A stretch of DNA of 10,948 bases from JBDREF01 sp043820045 (lineage in GTDB: Bacteria; Planctomycetota; Phycisphaerae; Sedimentisphaerales; Anaerobacaceae): contig JBDREF010000191.1 of NCBI GenBank assembly GCA_043820045.1, positions 1 through 10,948 on the forward strand. The letters run 5' to 3'. A program made the translations under genes and the position numbers. The notes under the pieces are model-generated. The model had not been told where the DNA came from and did no database searches. It saw only the letters and a program-made list of their open reading frames with translations. Below, one piece after another: positions 6,735 through 10,948 of this stretch (positions are counted from its first letter, which is position 1; each line of letters opens with the position of its first letter).

Positions 6735-7181
6735 ATGGAAACAACAGTACAAAAGAAGTCGGTGGCGGTCATTCTGATTCTGTCATTGATGCTGGGCCTG
6801 TGCGGCGGCTGTAATGAGGGCAACGGAAGCATGAAGCTCAGTCCGATTTACAGCAGTGCGTTAATGGGCGCCCTTGTCGGCGGTATCGTAGGCTATCAAT
6901 CGGATGAGCCGGGCGAGGGCGCGGCCGTAGGGGCTGCTATCTTCGGCGTAGGGGCATTGTTCAGCGAGATGGACCAGGCGAACAAAGACAATGGACAGTG
7001 GACTTCGACCAAGGAAAATCCTGAATGTCCGGAGCGGGTCATCGTCGATATCCACAACGATAACGGCTCGATCACGCCGGTGACGCTCAAGAAGAAAGGC
7101 GACAACTACATCGGACCGAAAGGCGAACGCTACGAGGAATTACCAACCGAAGAGCAGTTGAAGCCGGTTTACGGATTGTAG
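6735..7181 (+). CDS. Glycine-zipper envelope (lipo)protein, paralogue 1
   Basis: A 148-residue exported protein. ATG 6735 is chosen because CAGGAG (6723-6728) lies six bases upstream and the promoter lies further 5'; the upstream in-frame extension would start within that promoter. The N-terminus METTVQKKSVAVILILSL begins a signal ending LGLCGGC. The Cys probably accepts lipid, although LCGGC is a loose lipobox (it fits bacterial consensus poorly). Then GALVGGIVGYQ and GAAVGAAIFGVGAL form a glycine zipper, a membrane-inserting or packing helix known from OmpA-like and 17-kDa antigen-like outer-membrane lipoproteins. After a polar linker with one Cys comes a conserved C-terminal module: RVIVDIHNDNGSITPVTL, then KKGDNYIGPKGERYEELP and EEQLKPVYGL. 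The 7404 gene encodes the same layout, so this is a tandem duplication. Function is inferred to be structural or stress-related in the envelope; no catalytic motif is visible. Confidence 0.8.
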   Translation: METTVQKKSVAVILILSLMLGLCGGCNEGNGSMKLSPIYSSALMGALVGGIVGYQSDEPGEGAAVGAAIFGVGALFSEMDQANKDNGQWTSTKENPECPERVIVDIHNDNGSITPVTLKKKGDNYIGPKGERYEELPTEEQLKPVYGL

Positions 7182-7250
7182 CAAGCGGCTGCCGGGATAT
7201 ATTGAGACGTGTACCGGATCACGAAAGCTTAAAAAAAGCTGCAAATATTC

Positions 7251-7278
7251 TTGATAGCCGCTTACAGGAGCGTAAAAT
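7251..7278 (+). promoter_or_regulatory. Sigma70-type promoter for second glycine-zipper gene
   Basis: TTGATA (7251-7256), a 16-base spacer and TAAAAT (7273-7278), five of six matches in each box. The leader to ATG 7404 is roughly 120 bases and contains two hairpin candidates: ATCTGC (7282-7287) / GCAGAT (7323-7328), and GCACAG (7329-7334) / CTGTGC (7344-7349). The longest reading frame of the downstream gene begins at TTG 7251, which is the -35 box itself. Confidence 0.6.
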
Positions 7279-7403
7279 TATATCTGCTTTTTCTGCTGGA
7301 TTCTGTCATTTCGGATCAATATGCAGATGCACAGACAAATAGCCTGTGCGAAATTGAGAGGCGGACGGAAATAACGAGCAAGAATTATTTCGAGAGGAAG
7401 AAA

Positions 7404-7826
7404 ATGAGACCAGCGAAATGGACATCAGCAGTGGTTGTCGTGGTGGTTGCTTTAGCCCTGGCTTTGTCGGGCGGCTGCGCCGGCATGAAAGGCAGCGAAA
7501 TTTACGGCAAGGCGCTGGGCGGCGCTCTTGTCGGCGGCATCATCGGCTATCAGTCGGGCGAAGCCACTGCCGGCGCTCTGATAGGTGCCGCCATTGTCGG
7601 GGTAGGCGAATTCCTCCATCAGGCCGACCAACTCGAAAAGAAACAGGCGAAAGAAGGTTGCCAGGACGGATGTGGAGAGAAGATCATTGTCGAGGTTCAC
7701 AACAGTAACGGCTCAGTCACGCAGGTGGTGCTCAAGAAAAAAGGTGATGCTTATATCGGACCAAAAGGCGAACGCTACGAGGAACTGCCGGACGAAGAGC
7801 AGCTAAAGCCGGTTTACGGATTGTAG
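7404..7826 (+). CDS. Glycine-zipper envelope (lipo)protein, paralogue 2
   Basis: A 140-residue exported paralogue of the 6735 product. ATG 7404 has GAGAGG (7392-7397) six bases upstream and follows its own promoter, so longer in-frame starts are rejected. The signal region is MRPAKWTSAVVVVVVALALA followed by LSGGC, a loose lipobox whose Cys is the likely lipidation site. The mature part has GALVGGIIGYQSG and GALIGAAIVGVG (glycine zipper), a Lys/Glu/Gln helix with DQLEKKQAKEG, a CxxxC pair (CQDGC) and the shared C-terminal module IIVEVHNSNGSVTQVVLKKK with IGPKGERYEELP and EEQLKPVYGL. The last ~70 coding bases are nearly identical in DNA to the neighbour's, suggesting recent duplication or gene conversion, while the linkers differ in length and cysteine content. 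The role is probably envelope packing or stability. The glycosidase gene starts 69 bases later and may be reached by readthrough. Confidence 0.8.
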   Translation: MRPAKWTSAVVVVVVALALALSGGCAGMKGSEIYGKALGGALVGGIIGYQSGEATAGALIGAAIVGVGEFLHQADQLEKKQAKEGCQDGCGEKIIVEVHNSNGSVTQVVLKKKGDAYIGPKGERYEELPDEEQLKPVYGL

Positions 7827-7895
7827 TAGCCTGCCCTTGTAATCCTTCGAGTCACTGACCGGACGTTCATACAAGTCTGCTTTGGAAAGGTTACT

Positions 7896-9338
7896 ATGCG
7901 CTGTCACACGAACAGATTACTCACAGTCTCCCCGTTAGCCGCGCTGTTACTCGTAGGCGCCGCTGTAAATGCAGCCGTACCTCCGCCTGAGTTTTGGCCG
8001 GTTGTCAAGCCAATTCAACTGCACCCGGATAACCCGCACTATTTTCTGTGGCGGGGCAAGCCGACGATTCTGATAACTTCCGGCGAGCATTACGGGGCCG
8101 TGCTCAACCGTGCGTTCGACTATAAGAAGTACCTCGATACGCTCGAATCGCTCGGCTTCAACCTGACTCGAACTTTCAGCGGCGCCTACTGCGAGCCGGT
8201 CGGAGCGTTCAAGATTCGAAATAATACTCTTGCTCCGGCAGAAGGTCGGTTGATCTGTCCGTGGGCCCGGAGTAACGAGCCGGGTTACGCCAACGGCGGC
8301 AGGAAGTTCGACCTGACCGTGTGGGACGCTGCCTATTTCAACCGCCTGCGAGATTTCGTGGGCGAAGCGGGCAAGCGAGGCGTTGTGGTTGAACTGGTGC
8401 TTTTCTGCCCCTTCTACGAAGACGCCATGTGGAAACTGAGCCCAATGAACGCCGCCAACAATATCAACGGCATCGGCACGATGGAACGCACCGAGGTCTA
8501 TACGCTCAAACACCCTGAGCTGTTAGCCGTACAGGATGCAATGGTTCGCGAAACAGTCCGAGAACTACACAACTTCGACAATGTTTACTTTGAAATCTGC
8601 AACGAACCTTACTTCGGGGGCGTGACTCTCGAATGGCAAGCCCATATCGCCGAGACCATCGCCGAAACGGAGAAAAATCTCAAAGCCAGGCACCTCATCG
8701 CCCAGAATATCGCCAACAAGCACCAGAAGATAAGCGAGCCGAATCCTCTGGTTTCTATTTTCAACTTCCATTACGCCAAGCCGCCAAATACGGTCGCCGA
8801 CAACTACGGCCTTAACAGGGTAATCGGCGACGACGAGACCGGCTTTGCCGGAAGCGAGCCGAAGCCGTACCGAATCGAAGGCTGGGATTTTATCATCGCC
8901 GGCGGCGCAGTCTATGACAACCTCGATTACTCGTTCACAGTCGGACACGAAGACGGCACGGCGGATATCAGCGCCCCCGGCGGAGGCGGAGCGGTCTTGC
9001 ACAGACAGTTGGGAATCCTTAGGGACTTCATCAACGGCTTCGACTTCATAAGAATGCAGCCCGACAATTCCGTCATCAAGGGCGGCATACCCGAAAAAGC
9101 AACGGCGAGAGCATTGGTTGAAAAGGGCCGGACCTACGCCATCTACATCAATGGCGGCGGCGAAACGCAGTTGGTGGTGGAACTGCCCGGCGGCAAATAC
9201 ACGGCAGAATGGATCAACACCAAGACGGGCCGGAGCGACAAGCAGGAGACATTCGAGCACACCAGCGGCAACCGGGCGCTGAACTCGCCGAGATACGAGG
9301 ACGATATCACCCTTGCGATAAGAGCCGTTGTGAATTGA
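7896..9338 (+). CDS. Secreted glycoside hydrolase-like protein (clan GH-A-type barrel)
   Basis: A 480-residue exported protein. The signal peptide ends near residue 26 (LLLVGAAVNA). The barrel begins PHYFLWRGKPTILITSGEHYG and continues YLDTLESLGFNLTRTFSG, a layout seen in cellulase-like and DUF4038-like clan GH-A proteins. VYFEICNEPYFGG gives the NEP motif with Glu237 as acid/base candidate, and VIGDDETGF offers Glu314 as nucleophile candidate on a later strand. Residues ~400-480 form a beta-rich tail (YAIYINGGGETQLVVELPGG, then AEWINTKTG) like the putative collagen-binding-type C-terminal domain that often follows such barrels. The start has GGAAAGG (7884-7890) five bases upstream. It would cleave a plant or algal-type polysaccharide outside the cell, but the substrate cannot be named and the exact GH family is uncertain. 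No clear own promoter or terminator was found. Confidence 0.8.
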   Translation: MRCHTNRLLTVSPLAALLLVGAAVNAAVPPPEFWPVVKPIQLHPDNPHYFLWRGKPTILITSGEHYGAVLNRAFDYKKYLDTLESLGFNLTRTFSGAYCEPVGAFKIRNNTLAPAEGRLICPWARSNEPGYANGGRKFDLTVWDAAYFNRLRDFVGEAGKRGVVVELVLFCPFYEDAMWKLSPMNAANNINGIGTMERTEVYTLKHPELLAVQDAMVRETVRELHNFDNVYFEICNEPYFGGVTLEWQAHIAETIAETEKNLKARHLIAQNIANKHQKISEPNPLVSIFNFHYAKPPNTVADNYGLNRVIGDDETGFAGSEPKPYRIEGWDFIIAGGAVYDNLDYSFTVGHEDGTADISAPGGGGAVLHRQLGILRDFINGFDFIRMQPDNSVIKGGIPEKATARALVEKGRTYAIYINGGGETQLVVELPGGKYTAEWINTKTGRSDKQETFEHTSGNRALNSPRYEDDITLAIRAVVN

Positions 9339-9411
9339 CCCGCGGAATTGCTATCGGGGCGTGTTCTTCGCTGTCAGACCTCCCTTGAATGCTGCACAAC
9401 CCACAAAATCG

Positions 9412-9440
9412 TTGATGTTGCCGGGCCAAAGGTGTATATT
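9412..9440 (+). promoter_or_regulatory. Candidate sigma70-type promoter for the FG-GAP gene
   Basis: TTGATG (9412-9417), a 17-base spacer and TATATT (9435-9440): four and five of six matches. The implied leader to GTG 9560 is about 112 bases, similar to the two glycine-zipper genes. The rest of 9339-9559 shows no coding frame I can support. Confidence 0.45.
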
Positions 9441-9559
9441 CATATCCTATGGATGATGTGATTTAGGTTCTTTTGCGGAATAATTGCCTGACGTTAATTC
9501 CTGCACGCACGGGAGTGACGGAAAGAGATAGATACGACGAAAAAATGGAGGTTTTCATA

Positions 9560-10948
9560 GTGCAGCTTTATAAAGCCATATTCACAATTGCTCTTGCAGT
9601 CGCAATTCCGGCCGTCGCCGAGCAGGTCGATTCCGGCGATATCTCACAATACTATGGATTCGAACAGATTGAGATAATCAAACTCGACTGGGGGATACAG
9701 GACTTGAGCGTTGCCGATTTCAACGGTGACGGGCGAAATGATATCGCCATCGTCAACAACATCAAGGCCAGAATAGAGCTGCTGGTTCAAAAAGAGTCCG
9801 TGGGACCCGATGAGACGGACGTAGCGATAGATCCCCGCGACATAGACATAAATGCAATCACCCCCCCTACCCGTTTTGCCAGGCAGAGCATAGCAGTCTC
9901 GCAAAAAATTTACAGCCTTGTCTGCGGCGATTTAAACTCAGACGGCCTGCCGGACCTGGCTTTCTACGGCGAGCCGAAGGGCCTGTACGTACTGCTGCAA
10001 ACGACCGATGGGACCGGAGCGGACAAGACAGATTCATTGAACTGGGAATCAAGAAAGAAAATCAATATCGAGGACGGCCTGGTGACTTCCAGTGCGTTGG
10101 CATGCGCCGACCTGAACGGCGACGGCACAGACGATTTGGCCCTTGCCGGCCGTGACGGCATCTATATCGTCTTGCAGGAAAAGGACGGCTCACTGGCCGA
10201 GCCGGTAAAGTATCCGACCTCGGCACAAACGCTTAGCGTCGAAATCGGCGACTTGAACGGCGACGGCATAAACGACCTCGTACTGGTGACCAGCGATGCG
10301 GAAAAACCCGTGCACGTTCGATTCGGCCTCAAGACCGGTCAATTGGGCCCGCAATTGCGGTTCTTCATCGAGCGGCCGTTCAGGTCGAAAGTTCATAATA
10401 TAGACGCAACAGCCGGCAACGAAATACTGACCGTTGACAGCGTGAGCGGACGCCTGACCTGCTATAAACTGGATGCTGAGAATCGCAAGGACGCCGACTG
10501 GCCGGCGCTATTCTATCCTCTTGCCTCGGGACCGGAAGATACCAAACGCGATCTGGCTATCGGCGACCTGAACGGCGACGGACTGCTCGATGTGACGATA
10601 AGCGATCCCGGTGCGGCGGAGATCATCTTCTACAAACAGACGGCGGAGATCGGATTGGCCGAGCCGGTGAGGTTTCCCGCTTTTTCCGACATTACAAGCC
10701 TGTCCGCCGCCGATATTGACCACGACGGCAAGAGCGAATTAGGCGTTTTGAGCATCAAGGAAAAGGTCATAGGTGTAAGCAAATTCGAAGACGACAGATT
10801 GCTGTTTCCACGGCCGCTCGAACTCATCGGCGAGCCGGTGGCCATGGAGTTGGCCGATATTGACGACGACGGCGATGTGGATTGTGTTTACGTCTCGAAA
10901 GACGATAAGGACAAGAGGGCTCTCAGGGCTGTCTACAGTCTGGCTGCG
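9560..10948 (+). CDS. Secreted FG-GAP/VCBS repeat (integrin-like beta-propeller) protein, 3' end missing
   Basis: The frame is open from 9545 to the last base of the window, so at least 463 residues are present and the stop lies beyond. GTG 9560 is chosen because GGAGG (9547-9551) is eight bases upstream; the in-frame ATG 9545 has no ribosome site. The N-terminus QLYKAIFTIALAVAIPAVAE is a signal peptide. Seven calcium-loop motifs of the FG-GAP/VCBS type follow, starting at residues 53 (DFNGDGRND), 124 (DLNSDGLPD), 184 (DLNGDGTDD), 231 (DLNGDGIND), 336 (DLNGDGLLD), 385 (DIDHDGKSE) and 433 (DIDDDGDVD). A degenerate unit near 282 (IDATAGNEILTVD) has lost the loop. Such propellers bind Ca2+ and mediate surface or extracellular interactions. 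Nothing in the visible part indicates an enzyme. Ligand unknown; an anchoring domain may lie past the edge. Confidence 0.88.
   Translation, partial: MQLYKAIFTIALAVAIPAVAEQVDSGDISQYYGFEQIEIIKLDWGIQDLSVADFNGDGRNDIAIVNNIKARIELLVQKESVGPDETDVAIDPRDIDINAITPPTRFARQSIAVSQKIYSLVCGDLNSDGLPDLAFYGEPKGLYVLLQTTDGTGADKTDSLNWESRKKINIEDGLVTSSALACADLNGDGTDDLALAGRDGIYIVLQEKDGSLAEPVKYPTSAQTLSVEIGDLNGDGINDLVLVTSDAEKPVHVRFGLKTGQLGPQLRFFIERPFRSKVHNIDATAGNEILTVDSVSGRLTCYKLDAENRKDADWPALFYPLASGPEDTKRDLAIGDLNGDGLLDVTISDPGAAEIIFYKQTAEIGLAEPVRFPAFSDITSLSAADIDHDGKSELGVLSIKEKVIGVSKFEDDRLLFPRPLELIGEPVAMELADIDDDGDVDCVYVSKDDKDKRALRAVYSLAA

Noticed and set aside
7226..7240. AGCTT-AAAAA-AAGCT hairpin after paralogue 1, as a terminator
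   Set aside because: The stem is only 5 bp and no T tract follows on either strand.

Overview
The window reads as a chromosomal stretch of a planctomycete-like bacterium (phylum Planctomycetota, perhaps the Phycisphaerae/Sedimentisphaerales side). This is an inference from gene content: DUF1080 (3-keto-disaccharide hydrolase-like) proteins, a DUF1080 plus sugar-phosphate-isomerase fusion, a secreted clan GH-A-type glycosidase, secreted TPR and FG-GAP proteins, and many export signals. There is no rRNA, tRNA, CRISPR array or recognisable transposase, so the phylum cannot be proved from these bases.

Layout. (1) 1-1328, +: 3' part of a DUF1080/TIM-barrel epimerase fusion, open to the left edge. 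(2) 1382-1549, -: a 55-residue cysteine-rich miniprotein. (3) 1807-3975, +: an orphan 99-residue protein, an inverted-repeat element starting at its stop codon, then a DUF167/YggU protein and a MATE efflux pump joined by a one-base stop/start overlap. (4) 3988-4809, -: a DUF1080 lipoprotein converging on the MATE gene. An 88-base palindromic element (4658-4745) lies inside its signal-peptide-coding region. (5) 4886-6493, +: a secreted protein with a SirB1-like transglutaminase fold and nine TPRs, closed by an intrinsic terminator. (6) 6735-7181 and 7404-7826, +: tandem paralogous glycine-zipper proteins, each behind its own sigma70-type promoter. (7) 7896-9338, +: the glycosidase-like protein. 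(8) 9560 to the right edge, +: a secreted FG-GAP/VCBS beta-propeller protein with a GTG start, running off the window.

How they may work together. Most products appear destined for the envelope or outside. The DUF1080 proteins, the epimerase-like barrel and the glycosidase suggest carbohydrate handling, the glycine-zipper pair envelope structure, and the TPR and FG-GAP proteins protein-protein or surface interactions. Only the DUF167-MATE pair shows tight operon-like coupling. The rest looks like independently promoted single genes, so one pathway is not demonstrated.

No complete new defence or mobile system is visible. The least ordinary signals are the palindromic element read in frame in the lipoprotein N-terminus, the Cys-rich miniprotein, and the paired zipper proteins with a near-identical C-terminal tail.
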